From contig NC_087064.1 in the NCBI RefSeq assembly GCF_963678635.1, positions 17,415,802 to 17,479,801 on the forward strand: a stretch of 64,000 nt of DNA. The letters run 5' to 3'. The DNA is from Symsagittifera roscoffensis (lineage: Eukaryota; Xenacoelomorpha; Acoela; Convolutidae). Of this stretch, positions 36,306 to 48,186 are shown piece by piece. The position numbers and the translations under genes were made by a program. How positions within the stretch are numbered: position 1 is the first letter of the stretch; each line of letters opens with the position of its first letter. Under the pieces are notes generated by a model. It was not told the DNA's origin, searched no databases, and worked only from the letters and a program-made list of their open reading frames with translations.

Positions 36306-36832
36306 GGCGTAGTATTTTTCTCAAAAACATGCCTGAAAAACTAATAAGGTTTGATTTTGATGTAAGCCAAGCTATCATGTTTTTCCGTAAATATTTTGTA
36401 AAACAAGAAAACTCGGTGAAGCGGCAACTTAGCCGACAAAAGATAATCAGACTAACGATAATCCAAAATATTTTTGAAACGAAATATTTTACTCCTTGAA
36501 AGAACTGTCAGCCATAACAGCAGACCGGTAGAAATTAAATTTGCACGTGTGCACGTGAATGAAGTTGTTAACCCGAAAAAAAGTATATATTCCAATTTAA
36601 TAAAGCTTGCTTATCGCAAGCGTAATAATAATTGACTTTCACTATTGATTTTTTTTGGATAAGACTAACCCAATTAGAGAAAAAAGTACAATAGGTTTTT
36701 ATTTTATTCCTTTGGTAAATACGAAAAATAACATCCAATTTGTTATTAATTATTTTTAAATCTATTGGGCTTTCATTTAGCAAAGAAATCAAAACTTAAA
36801 CCTCCAAAAAGTAAAATTGAGCGTGAACAAAA

Positions 36833-37302
36833 TTTACACAGAGGCAAAGTTGCACTTCGCATACACAAGCAATAATATGACCGATAACGCTACTGGGAAA
36901 AACTGAATGAGTAAGACTTTGAGTCTACAAAATTTCTGAAGTGACGCACGCCAACTATGAGTCTAGATAATTGCTAAGTGACGCAAGCCAATTATGACGC
37001 ACTGGCAGTAAGTCTTTTTGGAAAAAAAAAATTACCAAATAACATGCCTCATTTTATAGAGCGGACGCATTTTTAACTAGTACACGTAAAAGACCAGGGT
37101 CGAACCCTCTTATATTGATGCTGGTCTCCTGCCCTACCTCTACGCTATAGATCCATGATACCTTGAAGCTAAAGTGCTAATTGTAATATAATAGTCCGTG
37201 TTACTATCCTTAGAATTGACTGCTCCTAATAGCTGGTTAAGGTTCAAAATGAGCACTTTCAAAATGAACACATTTTTTTCGCAACCAGCTTTCCTTGTGT
37301 AT
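36833..37302 (-). mobile_element. TTACACA MITE carrying a SINE-like segment, copy 2
   Basis: The left end TTTACACAGAGGCAAAG and right end CTTTCCTTGTGTATA are partly inverted. Inside, 37092-37154 on the minus strand has an A-box-like TAGCGTAGAGG and a B-box GGTTCGAACCC, 40-50 bases apart as in a tRNA-derived SINE. Copies 1 and 3 have the same internal organisation. Confidence 0.7.
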
Positions 37303-37716
37303 AGAATTTCTCCTGAAAAACCATTAGACTTAAGCAAAAGATAAACCCTTTCATTCATTAACACTAAAAAACAGCAGGCACATATTGACGAGTCTTTACT
37401 CGGAAAAAAATCGAAACTTGAACAAAAAAGAATAACATTTGAGCGGCCAAATCGATAGTGCAGGTTTATTGAGTTTTAGAAAATCTGTAGCCTAGAGATC
37501 ACTGTTGAACAGTTTTAAAATTTAGTCCTTTTTTACGGAGGATCACAAAAATATACCTAATTAACTGACTTCTGCGGTTTTGCATTTCATCCCGATTAGA
37601 TGGTTCGAATCAAACATGCAACTTCAGCGACAAAATTATTTATGCTTTTTTGAATTGAGGGCGTCTAAATTACCACAGAATCAAAACTGCGGCAGGTATT
37701 TTTTAACCTCCAAAGA

Positions 37717-38690
37717 CAGGGGCGGATCTAGGATTTTCTCGAGGGGGACGCGGATTTTCAAGAAAATTTCGAAAATTTTGTCGACTCTTTTTAAGCCCAG
37801 CAAATTGATTTATGAGCTCTTAAATCACTATAAAGCCCCATTTTGACCAAATTTTCTGCGCCTCAGGCAATTTTTTTTGAAAAACGAGCCAAAAAAGGCG
37901 TTTTTAAGCACTTTTTGGAAAATGTTGGACAAAAAATCGCGTTTTTTTTGGCGCGCGCTCCCCCCTGAAAATTAGTACACTTTGGCGCCAAAAACGTTTT
38001 TAGAAAAATTTTATGGTGAGTCAGCCAAAAAGGGATATCTCTAAATAGTACAAAGGGGGACCTTTTGCGTTGGCAGGGGGTCGAATCCCTGAGAATGCCC
38101 CCCCCCCCCCCGAGCTAAATCCGCTGGTGCGTTCGTTTGATAGCAATCTCATTTTATCCTATTTTAACTTCAACAATCCTATATTTTTACATTTACCTTC
38201 ATCCTCTAATTTCGAGACGATTTAACCAGAAAATCTGTTTCCTAAAAGCAAGAGTGAAAAAGATGTAATGAAGAACAGACAGATATCGTCAACGGGGAGC
38301 GGGAAAAAATTTTTTGGTCGAAAAAAAAACGCTTTTATATTTTTGGTGGCCATAAAATTGGAAAAAAAGTAAGTACATAAACCTGCAAATATTGTCGACC
38401 TTTTTTTAAGTCGACCAAATTGATTTTTCGAGCTCTCCCAAAGCACGATTTTGTCCATTTTTTGGCCAAATTTTTTGCACCGGAGGCAAAATTTTGAAAA
38501 AACAGGCCAAAAAAGGCGTTTTTAGGCACTTTTTGGAAAATTGTGACCGAAAAATTGCGTTTTTTCGTCGCGCGCTCCCCCCTCGAAATTAGTATATATT
38601 GGCGCCAAAGGATTTCTTAAAAAGTATCAAAGGGGGGACCCTTTAGGTCGGCAGGGCGTCCGCCCCCCCCCCCCCCTAAATCCGCCCCTG
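37717..38690 (+). mobile_element. Composite MITE: two modules around captured DNA
   Basis: The 974-bp unit starts with CAGGGGCGGATCTAGG, ends with CCTAAATCCGCCCCTG, and is flanked by perfect 8-bp copies of TCCAAAGA (37709-37716 and 38691-38698). Inside are a first MITE module (37717 to about 38129) whose inner terminus is altered (ccgctggtg instead of ccgcccctg), about 260 bases of unrelated sequence, and a second module lacking its left end (38391-38690). Confidence 0.85.
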
Positions 38691-38699
38691 TCCAAAGAT

Positions 38700-40665
38700 T
38701 CTTTTTGACACTCTTTCTTTCATAACTTCAGCCAAAGACAATGAAAAATAGTATCGATTATCAAAAAACGAGAATTTACTTAACAAATATTACGAAAAAG
38801 AGCATTGGCTCTTTCAAGTAAAACGACTCCAGAATACTATCAAAACAATTATGGCAAAGCAGTTATTTTTTAGACCCAACGTGGACCTATAATTTGGGGG
38901 TGAGCGGGGTGCGAGAGCATGAAAATCCCATAAAATTATGCGGCCATTTTACTGTTTTCGTCATCAAAGACTTTTACCATAAACTGATGTTCACAATGTT
39001 CAATGATTTTGACATTCGACATATATGTAAAAAGGCATCATTCCATATATCATCAAAAAGGTATCATGGTTTGGTGAAACTTGCTAGTAGAACCTTTCTT
39101 ATATATAGCTATCACATTCAAACCACATTGTTTTTCGAAAGGAAACGGTCAAAAAGCTTAATACGGAAGTAACTAAAAATTATTCTATGACGCAGGAGCT
39201 ATCTTCCAATATTGCGGCAAAAGTTAGAATTAAAAATTTTGCTAGCAAACGAGCTATCATCACTAAGAATACCATTATAACTCTCTTGTTTAAGTTTGCA
39301 AGTCGAATCGTTTGCTGTTTTACTTCTCCGAATCGGCAAAAGCAAAAAATTTTTTTTTGGATAGTGAAGAAACCCCATCAACCGCACGACATGGGCTTAA
39401 TTGAACAAGAACTCACCAATTCCTTAAGAAGAAAAAACTAAAACACACCCGAATACTAAGTTCCTCCCCATTTTCAAGGGTCGGAACAAAATGGCAAAAT
39501 AGAAAGCAGTGACTGTTTTTTTGCGGTTCATTTGCCTTGGACGCTTAGAATAAAACACGCGCATTTTCACACTTTCATTGTCGAACTTATTTCATCAACA
39601 ATTTTTTCTTGAGGGCCTTAATTCGACTTAACTGAAATTTTTCAAAATGATTTCATCAACTTCAAATTGGCAGTACTTTTTCGTCGAGCACAGTTCTGTT
39701 TGGAGTGCCGTCCGTATTTAGACAACCGCGTATTCATTCTCTTCAGTAAGCAGACAAATTATATACTAACCAATCAGAATCGAAATAAGAAAGCAAGCTT
39801 ACGAAATAAACAATAAATAATTATTAATTTCTTCCTTGTCTCGATTCTGATTGGTTAATTTAGTATTTGTCTGCGAGCTGACGAGTATGAATATGTGATT
39901 GTCTAAATACTGCCACGTAACCGTTCTGTTTCGACAGTGCTTCATTATTGAGCTAGCAAACTACCGACTATAAATAGTATCAAGCATAAATTTTTCCCTA
40001 TTCAACAGTCAGTTGGAAAAAGAGTCCATAATCGCAAAGAGACAGAAAAAAAAACGTTTTAAAAAATCAACTTTTGAAACTCAAAGAAAAGAATATATGT
40101 ATATATAACTCTTTGAAAATCGAGAGAAATTTATGAATGTCAATTTTTTGATGAATTTAACTCACTTTGACGAAATTGGACTGTTACGTAAAATTTTTAT
40201 TACGCTAGGAACTCGAATAATTAAATTCCACTTGAAACTAGAAATCGATCACTTTTTTGCGCCATTTCCTCTTTCGTAATTGTAGAGCGAATTATACCTA
40301 CCTTTCAGCAAATGAACTTGAGTTGAGCTCAAAAAGTGCACATATACCTAAGGGCATGCATAAATATCACGACCCACGAGTAAAAACAAAAAAAAATCAT
40401 CACGACCTATATAAGAGTCTGAACTACGTTCAATGACTCTTTAAACTATTTATGGAGGTGTTCCATACTATAATTTCTATATTATGGTAATCCATTAAGG
40501 ATAAACGGAATCTCTTTATGATATAAATGATGGGATAAAAACTCCATATTAACCCATAAATCAACTGCTGTTTCTGGAAACGATATCTAGGCTTTTCAAG
40601 GAAATGCGGTCCAAAATACCGCATATACCAGTTCAGTAAATGGTACATCTTTCAAGATCAATTTT
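38700..40665. other. Intergenic AT-rich DNA
   Basis: I see no gene and no recognisable last exon for the GalNAc-transferase gene on the minus strand. The stretch contains the foldback element at 39708-39914. Confidence 0.45.
39708..39914. mobile_element. Foldback MITE with ~75-bp inverted arms
   Basis: The left arm (about 39711-39786, 'cgtatttagacaa' to 'aaccaatcagaatcga') is the imperfect reverse complement of the right arm (about 39837-39913, 'tcgattctgattggtt' to 'ttgtctaaata'). The spacer is about 50 AT-rich bases. There is no coding capacity. Confidence 0.75.
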
Positions 40666-41222
40666 TTACACTGAGGCGAAGTTGCACTTCGCATACACAA
40701 GCAAAAATATGACCGAGAACGCTACTAGGAAAAACTGAATGAGTAAAACTTTGAGTCTACAAAATTTCTCAAGTGACGCACACCAAATATGAGTCTACAT
40801 AATGGCTAAGTGACGCAAGCTAATTATGACGCATTAGCAGTATCAGTCAATTTGAAAAGAAATTTACCAACTAACATGCCTCAATTTATAGAGCGGATGC
40901 ATTTTAACTAGTATACGAAAAAGTTCATTAAAAGCATGCGACCCTGCTGAGGTTCGAACCCTCTTATTTTTTGCTGGTCTCCTTCCCTACTTCTACGCTA
41001 CAGATCCATGATACCTTGAAGCTAAAGTGCTATTTGTAATACAATAGTGTGTATTAATATCCTTAGCTTTTGCTGTACTTCATCGCTGGTTATTGATCTT
41101 ATGCAATACTGCAATAAAAGAGCACTTTCAAAAAGAGCACTTTCAAAAAGAGCACTAATATTTGCGACCTAAGTTGGAAAAAAAAGTGAGTTCGTAATAT
41201 CACACAAGCTTTGCTTGTGTAA
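40666..41222 (-). mobile_element. TTACACA MITE carrying a SINE-like segment, copy 3
   Basis: This is the most complete copy. Its left end TTACACTGAGGCGAAG is partly inverted relative to its right end CAAGCTTTGCTTGTGTAA. The minus-strand tRNA-like block is at 40940-41007 with GGTTCGAACC. It also has a small triplication of 'aaaagagcact' near 41120-41155. Confidence 0.7.
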
Positions 41223-41515
41223 AAAATCTCTAGCGCACTTTTATTGTTTGTTTGTAATTTGCTTAAAGTTAGACCCAATTGGAGTGTTTACTTATAATTG
41301 CATTAACAAAACAGACTAATAAAGACTTATTTTCAAGTATTTGTTACTTTTTATTGTGTTTTTGTTAATCCAACATTTATTCTTTAAATATGCTATCATG
41401 GCCATAACTGATGCTAAACGAATTTGCAATAGCACAATAAAAAAGGAGGCTCCATATAGTGGACATACAATATTTGAAACCCGCTGACTTCAGTTTGATT
41501 CTAGACTTGACCTAC

Positions 41516-41653
41516 ATCTGGGTCGTAGAGCCAGTCGAGATCTCTCTGTGGCGCATGCTGGCACTTGATGAATGTCACTGGCATGCCCACCTTCTTACCC
41601 TGCAGACACATGTCGTCATGCCTCAGCTTCTCATCATTAGTGTACGCCCAGAT
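41516..41653 (-). CDS. GALNT exon 9: second lectin repeat
   Basis: The acceptor is TGTGTGTAG. It encodes [20 protein letters not shown] through DLDWLYDP. It then either splices at GAT|GTAGGT to an unseen exon or reads four more codons to TAG at 41503-41501. The family architecture favours a missing exon. Confidence 0.85.
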
Positions 41654-44600
41654 CTACACACATACATGCAAAAAAGTTATACAACTTCCAAAAGCTGAGC
41701 TAAATCGCCTAATTTAATCTCGTACACAAAGTTTTCAGCTTTAAGATAATCTGTGGTGTATTCTTTTTACAAAATAAGTCCTTTTGAAGCAAATAAAGTT
41801 CGGATATCATAACAACCACGTTAATATCGTAGCCGAAACTTAAATCAAGCGCAAATTTATTTTTGTATTCACTTGATTATCAAGGGTCTCCAAAAAGGTT
41901 ATAATATTCTAAATGCTGTGTTCAGAATTCTAAGCTCCAGATTAGAGTAGGATATTGTTAAAACAAAGTTAAATCTATTTTGGCAACCAATTCTGGTTCA
42001 AAAGTGCGCTCAGTTTCTTGAAAAACTCTTTCAAAAAATGTGTGTACGATTTTAAATTGGTGTTATAAATAAAAAGATGTTCTATTTTGAACGGAATTTC
42101 CCACATCAATTGAAGAATTGGCACGTTATTATATCTGAAATATCTACCCCCAATGGTGAGAAAACGGGTGCAATTGATACTAACTTGAAGAGACTGTGAA
42201 AAGAAGAAAATTGATTAAGGAAGAAGAGACTTCAGAAGCAATTCTGACAACCTCTAAGGCCAATAGAGACGAAGAAACTCACTTGTAATGAATTTCTCTG
42301 TCTCAATAAACACCGATATAACCACGATACACGTTAATTTAACCAAATTAGCAAATGTAACTAAAATTAATTTAAGTTGAATTCTGAGAGGCGTGTTTAA
42401 AATGCAGGTAAAAACCATCCACTTTCCAAGCAATTTTTCACGAACTAGCAGGACGTTTTAGACTAAGAACTTTATCTGTCTGACTTGCCCTTTTTTTGAT
42501 AATTTCTCGATCACGTTTCAAATAAATTTACCTGGTTGCCACCCTGGCTGTGACATGTCGAGTATCCTCCCAAAGCTCCGTCATTTCTACTCATTGTATC
42601 CAGACATTCTGAGAGCTGGTTGCGGATCTGGCCGAAATAGCTCAAGTCTAAGTTGAACTGGGATCCGGGCCAGATATTCTCCAGGTACCAACTAAAGGGC
42701 TTACATTGTAGCTTTTCCTTCAGTCGCAGTCGCTCACTTATGTCTCCCATGTCAAGGTCACGAACAGCTTAAATTCACTATTGATAATTAATCGTACCTT
42801 AAATTGTTAACAGATTCACTATTGCTAATTCACTATGGCGCGGTTTCGAATCTCTTGCAAAATGAAAATATGACCACAAGCATCAAGATATTAGATAAAT
42901 CAATTTACGCAATGAGCAAATGCAATAAGGGAAACCTGGGTTAAATAAGTTATTATTTTCAGGGGGGAATTCTGAAAACTAATAACTAAAAAAATCTAAC
43001 GTATTTTTGCGCCAATTGCAATTTTGTTAATGAATAGAGTCTGTTTCCGTCTTTTTAGCAAAATAGTTTAATTGAACGTGAAAAAAAAATTAAGTATGAA
43101 GCAAGTTTTTTAAGAAAAACCACACGATGTGCCACCTAAATAATTGATAAATCACTTTGTTCATAAACGCTTAATAATAAGATACCATTTTAAACAAATT
43201 TTACTAAAATTACCCAGATGATAAACAGCAAAAGCTGGTTGCTGGGTTTCCAAAACAATTGAAGTGCTCCGGCCACAGAGAGCTTTCGGAAAGGAAACGA
43301 AAAAAGTTTTCATGTTTTTTTTTCCGTGTGGTGAAAGCTTTAATGGTTTATTTTCTAATATTTTTAAGTAACGTATATCGTAGTTTGGCCTCTTAAAATA
43401 ATTGGAGTCCTTCATTTTTTTTCGCTGGGAAATTCCATTTTTGAAGTAAGAAGTCGATCACGTTTTCAGCAAAAAAAAAATCATCAATACCTATATAAAA
43501 GTATTCATTACGCTCAAGAATCTGAAAAAGAATTTGCCGCCATCCAGCAACCAATAAAGCGGACAAACCGCATTTATTAAATTGCCAATGCTCAACAACA
43601 ACAAAGTGCTAATTTATGTGAGCCCAGTTGAAAAAACTAAACTCAAAATATAACACAAGCTTTTGATTAGTACTTTGCACCAACGAGGAACAAAACGGAC
43701 GCCTAAGATGTTCAACTCTTTAGTTTTTAACCAGATTGAACCCAACTTGAATAATTTATGGTCAATTTACAAAACCATTGATAGTGCATTGCTATTACTT
43801 ACATGGGTTGATCTGGTACCATATCTCCTTGTACTCGTCCATCCACACTTCAGCCAGTCTCTTCGTATTTTTATTAATCACGTGACTGGTTCCCCCCGGG
43901 AACGTGTAGGGCGTTTGTTTGCGGAACACATGGCCTACGTGTGAACACGGAGAGATCAAAAGTCTACCTCCACACAACCATACCTGAAATTTCATTTATT
44001 CCTGGGAAATTTATTGCTGCTTGCAAATTGAGATTTTGGTAATCAATTGCGCTTTTTTGATGCATCATTTTATTGTTTTCTTGAACGCACAAGCAACTCG
44101 ACGTTTATGGGAAACTTAAAAGAATTCTAAGGTTTATTCGGACTTGAGTTCGATTTACTTCAAAGCATTTTTTGTCATAGCGAAATTTATCAACCAACCC
44201 TAAAAGATATTTCTAGATTTTCAGCACCCCACACATCCATTCCTGAGTCGTAAGTTCCGATCTCCTCAAAGTAATCCTTGTACACTGCGAAGAGACCACC
44301 GGCCATAGTGGGAGTCCTAAATAACAATCAATTAAATCAATTTAAATCGATTAACTTAAAGCGATAATAACTCAGAGCGTGCAACCAATCTCCAGTGGTT
44401 TTGAACACAAGACAAAAGGTAACATTCAGGGTCCGACAATCCCCTCCAGATTTCCACACCAAGATACCGATAGAACTTTTTCAGTTTTTTCATAGGGTCA
44501 AAAAAAAAACTTTAATTGTGAGAGACGCTAAAAACGCGTTTTTTAAGGGAAAAAAACTTTTCAAAAATTAAAAGTTTATTGTTGGCAAGTTTTCTCAAAA

Positions 44601-47600
44601 CATTATGGCAAATAGGAGAACCCGGAATATCAATACGGTTGACATAGAATGGTTGTTAAAATGTTCAAAATTCCACCCTCGCAAAAATTCTAGATCAGGC
44701 CCCCGGTTATATTTTGAAGACGACATCTTGCTTGAGAAAAGTAATTCGCTCTGAGTTACTTTAGACTAGCTATTTATTAGGAAATTAAAGTCATANNNNN
44801 NNNNNNNNNNNNNNNNNNNNNNNNNNNNNNNNNNNNNNNNNNNNNNNNNNNNNNNNNNNNNNNNNNNNNNNNNNNNNNNNNNNNNNNNNNNNNNNNNNNN
44901 NNNNNNNNNNNNNNNNNNNNNNNNNNNNNNNNNNNNNNNNNNNNNNNNNNNNNNNNNNNNNNNNNNNNNNNNNNNNNNNNNNNNNNNNNNNNNNNTTCAA
45001 GTGAGAACATGGGCAGCAGGCGCAGCATCCGAGCATTCAAGCAAAACAAACCAAGTCATCTTGCAGTAGCAATTATTTATATATTTCAGCCTACTCAGTG
45101 CTCAAATCACGTTGCTGAAAAAACACCCAGTAAAATCTGCTTCTGAAGAGCAACTAAAAAGCAGGGCAAAAATTTAGGTCATTAGGAACTAATTTTTGAT
45201 GTTCATTTCATCAGATTAGGTTGATTTATAGTAATTGTTTTTGAAATTTGTGACGTAATTGAAGCACTGCAAACGTTTTAGGCAAAACAAAACAACTTCA
45301 TTTTCATATTTAGTCTAAATTGTCAAATTCTTTGCGCATTCAAGAGTCCAGCTAAATCCATGCATGTTATGGGTATTGGTTTCTAACACTTGGCCACTAA
45401 ATCTTGCTTCTGTATTCTTATTTCCGTGGCTACTACAAGCTGACCTGACTGGTTCAGTTTTTTCTTGAAAGCGCCGGCGACTTTTAAGAGACCCGCCATG
45501 GGGTTCTGTCACGTGGTACCATCTGAAGGAAAGCCTCCAGTTGAACCCACCCCAGATGTTCATACTTGCTTCCAAATAAGCGAAGTTTTCGTCACTTATA
45601 GTGTCTATCACGGGCGAAACTGCTGTCTCCCTGTTGCCATGCGAATGATTCAAATGATTCGTTTGAGTGAATGCATAATCAATTTAGATCCAAAAACCTT
45701 TAGTCAGAAAACCACAACTGTTAGCTTATATCAATTAGAGAATGGTGTGATTTTATGAAGACGAATAATTTACGACATTTTGATCTCCGGAACGCGAATT
45801 TGAGTCTGAAGAATTTCTGAAGTAAATTTCGGAAACTTAATATGTTTTGAGCATCGTTTTTGCAATGGTATCACCTTTTATTGTAGTCATTCCAATTATG
45901 ATTGCTCTCATCCTCTTAAAACATTTCATTAAACATGTTTAGCAAAATATCTGATTTAATTACCAATCTACTTCAACCAACCAACTTCGATCAATAAACA
46001 TATGCTGCTAGTCTACAGTATAAAATTACCGGTGTTGTGTCAATTCGAACAGCAGAGGTTCAATCCAACCGTGTGAAACTTCGATGTGAGCATCCAAGAA
46101 AATGATGACTGGAGTCTCTGCCATATCTGATCCCTTTAGACGACCCCTTATCAGACCTGATCTTGTGGGCATTCTGTAGAGACGCGTGGGGAACATGTAT
46201 TTTTCAGCAAGAAACACATCAAGTGGGTCCTTCAGATGATCTAAGATTTAAAAATTACGGGAGTTAAAAAATTTGTTATGTCGAACACCACAACATGAAA
46301 CAGTCAGTTATTTATCCCAGGCTCCCTAAATAATGAAACAACCGTTAAGTGTGACTCATACCTTGATCTAAATTAAACAGGCATTTTAAAGAAAAACAAT
46401 TACAAGCTGCAACTCGATGAACGCAATTGAGACGCAGCTGAGTTCGAAACTTACCTCTGTCACTTAAATCATCGATTAAAATGATCTCCTTGATTAAATG
46501 ATGAGGCGTTCTGCTAGATATACTATATAAACTGCGTATCAATGTTGACCAAGCTTCGTTGTGAAAAACAATGATGATTGTTGCAACTGGCAATGCTGTT
46601 GGATATTGCTTCGCCCGGCAACTGAAACAAAAGAAAACACTTAGCATCAAACCTTATCGCCATGGTACTTAAGTGGGGGTGACATAATCGCAAAAACTTA
46701 GAAATTTCGAAACAAACAGGAAGCACAAAAAAATTGTGCAAAAACAGAGGTTGAAATTGCATGCAAGAATGCCCAAAGAAAACCCAACAGCTAAAAAAAT
46801 TCAAAAATAGGCACCAAGCTATTTAAGAACAGATTAAAATTTAACTTACTGTGAGTTTCTATAGTCAGGTAAAGTCCTGTTGGGCGATATTTTCTCACTG
46901 GCAACAACATTGAATTGGTTCTCTTTGAAACGCTCCTTGGCAATTTTATCGTCGCGTTGACTCAATACTACTGCTTTACCGCCTTCCCCGGGCCCATCTG
47001 GGAACGAGGATACAAGCTTGTCCCAGAAACCTGAAACTTTATGAAATGAAACAGCGATCAAGAAGAGGTTTGCAACACTTTCAATGCATCAAAAACATAG
47101 CTTCGCTAGCTAGCGAATAGGAAACGAGGCGAAGCCACAAATATCACAAAAAATTGTCGAAAAACACTAGTTCTACTAAAAACTCTATACATTTGTCCCG
47201 AATGACGTTCAACTTGAAAAACAAGCCGAAAAAAAACAACCAACAAAAATAAATTAGCATTCAAAATTTGCGGACCAACTAAAAATGTATATAAAAACGT
47301 AGTCCGACAATTCAAAACTTCCCTATAAAAAATTCAATTTATATTCATATTCAAAAAACGAAGTCCGGCCAAGACTGAAACCCAAAATTTTAAGATCTGA
47401 AGGTACACGCCGCTTTACCACAAGACCAGTAGGAAAGAGCAGGCAATTTAAAGAAGTTTCGATGCCAACTTTTTACAGATATGTATCAGGAGTCTTTTAT
47501 GGGGGTAAATGAAGTCTAGTTCCCTAATGAAGTTAAAAAGAAAGCGAAACATAGCGGACCAACAGCATAACTATTTTATAAAATATATTTTTTAACCAAC

Positions 47601-47859
47601 CCCTTATCCAGCTAACTTGGCCATTTTCTTTCGCTTCTTTGGCCCTTTTCTCGCGCTGCTCGCATTTGACATCTCCTTCTTTGCAGGGATGCGGCGGTGG
47701 CTCAGTATTTTTGATGACGGCTACTTTTTTGCGATATCTGGTCTCTGGCTCAGGTGAGGGGTCGGAAAAGCTTGTTCGGTAAATTGCACACATTATTAGC
47801 ATATATACAACTCCAGCTAATATCAGGATCTTGACAAACGCTTTCTGTTTTGCCTTCAT
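41516..47859 (-). CDS. Polypeptide N-acetylgalactosaminyltransferase (GALNT family)
   Basis: This Golgi enzyme starts mucin-type O-glycosylation by moving GalNAc from UDP-GalNAc to Ser/Thr. Nine minus-strand exons join in phase to 559 codons: 47859-47601, 47030-46850, 46621-46455, 46240-46030, 45630-45445, 44316-44199, 43983-43803, 42767-42532 and 41653-41516. Residues 8-27 form a type II membrane anchor. The GT-A domain has FHNEAWSTL, the Mn-binding DAH (D252-H254), [11 protein letters not shown] (about 364-374) and [10 protein letters not shown] with the metal His about 392. The ricin-type lectin domain starts about residue 455 and shows the alpha and beta repeats. Full-length relatives have a third repeat of about 45 residues, which I could not find. 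The sequence most resembles the GALNT1/13 group, which is a family-level judgement. Confidence 0.93.
42532..42767 (-). CDS. GALNT exon 8: linker and first lectin repeat
   Basis: The acceptor is GAATTTAAG and the donor CAG|GTAAAT. It encodes [27 protein letters not shown] and the ricin alpha repeat ending CHSQGGNQ. Confidence 0.9.
43803..43983 (-). CDS. GALNT exon 7: end of catalytic domain
   Basis: The acceptor is AATTTCAG and the donor CAT|GTAAGT. It encodes [20 protein letters not shown] and then [20 protein letters not shown]. Confidence 0.93.
44199..44316 (-). CDS. GALNT exon 6: acceptor-binding motif
   Basis: The acceptor is TTGTTATTTAG. It encodes [20 protein letters not shown] and [14 protein letters not shown]. 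The donor AGG|GTTGGT is weak but is the one in phase with exon 7. Confidence 0.9.
44796..44995. other. Assembly gap (200 N)
   Basis: The gap lies within intron 5 of the GALNT gene. The flanking exons are phase-compatible, so no coding exon needs to be missing here. Confidence 0.99.
45445..45630 (-). CDS. GALNT exon 5: catalytic domain
   Basis: The acceptor is GGCAACAG and the donor CAG|GTCAGC. It encodes [18 protein letters not shown] and [15 protein letters not shown]. Confidence 0.9.
46030..46240 (-). CDS. GALNT exon 4: DXH metal site
   Basis: The acceptor is TTTAAATCTTAG and the donor CCG|GTAATT. It encodes [11 protein letters not shown] and the metal-binding [17 protein letters not shown]. 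Confidence 0.93.
46455..46621 (-). CDS. GALNT exon 3: nucleotide-binding core
   Basis: The acceptor is TTTTGTTTCAG and the donor GAG|GTAAGT. It encodes the GT-A start with [15 protein letters not shown] and [11 protein letters not shown]. Confidence 0.93.
46850..47030 (-). CDS. GALNT exon 2: stem to catalytic domain
   Basis: The acceptor is AAGTTTCAG and the donor ACA|GTAAGT. The exon encodes the conserved entry into the catalytic domain ([27 protein letters not shown]). Confidence 0.9.
47100..47450 (-). other. Intron 1 repeat debris with tRNA-like piece
   Basis: Intron 1 of the GALNT gene holds a 'gaggcgaagcc' fragment of the small palindromic repeats seen elsewhere. A weak tRNA-like segment at about 47360-47440 has an A-box-like 'cttgtggtaaagcgg' on the minus strand. 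Confidence 0.35.
47601..47859 (-). CDS. GALNT exon 1: cytoplasmic tail, membrane anchor, stem
   Basis: ATG at 47857-47859 follows an A-rich context (A at -3). The exon encodes [20 protein letters not shown] and a charged stem. The end at 47601 (AAGGG|GTTGGT) is chosen because exon 2 needs one leading base; the nearer CAA|GTTAGC site breaks phase. Confidence 0.85.
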
Positions 47860-48088
47860 TTTAACGGTGACAGATTATTGCTATGAAGTTTCACTCATTT
47901 TCGTCTGCGAATCAAAGCCTTAAACTAAAACGATCAACATTTTTGACGAAATGAAATAGTTCAAATAAGCGTATCAATTATAATCAGAAGGGCAAAAGTA
48001 TAATCAAAGGTCGAAACGAGAAACAACACTATTGCAAATTGAAAGTTTTTTAAAGTTTTGCGCCAGTCGGTCATATTTGGAAGTTTAA

Positions 48089-48186
48089 CCTTGAGAAAAG
48101 CGAAAAACACTTGATTTTGGAGTGAAATTTAATTTTTCCTTGAGAAAAGCGAAAAACACTTGATTTTGGAGTGAAATTTAATTTTT
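48089..48186. repeat. 49-bp direct tandem duplication
   Basis: Two copies start at 48089 and 48138 with 'ccttgagaaaagcg' and appear identical. They lie just outside the likely left edge of the retrotransposon. Confidence 0.85.

Noticed and set aside
24801-41007. tRNA-like blocks at 24801-24868, 37092-37154 and 40940-41007 as real tRNA genes
   Set aside because: They have box-like motifs but no complete cloverleaf or acceptor stem, and they sit inside a repeated mobile element.
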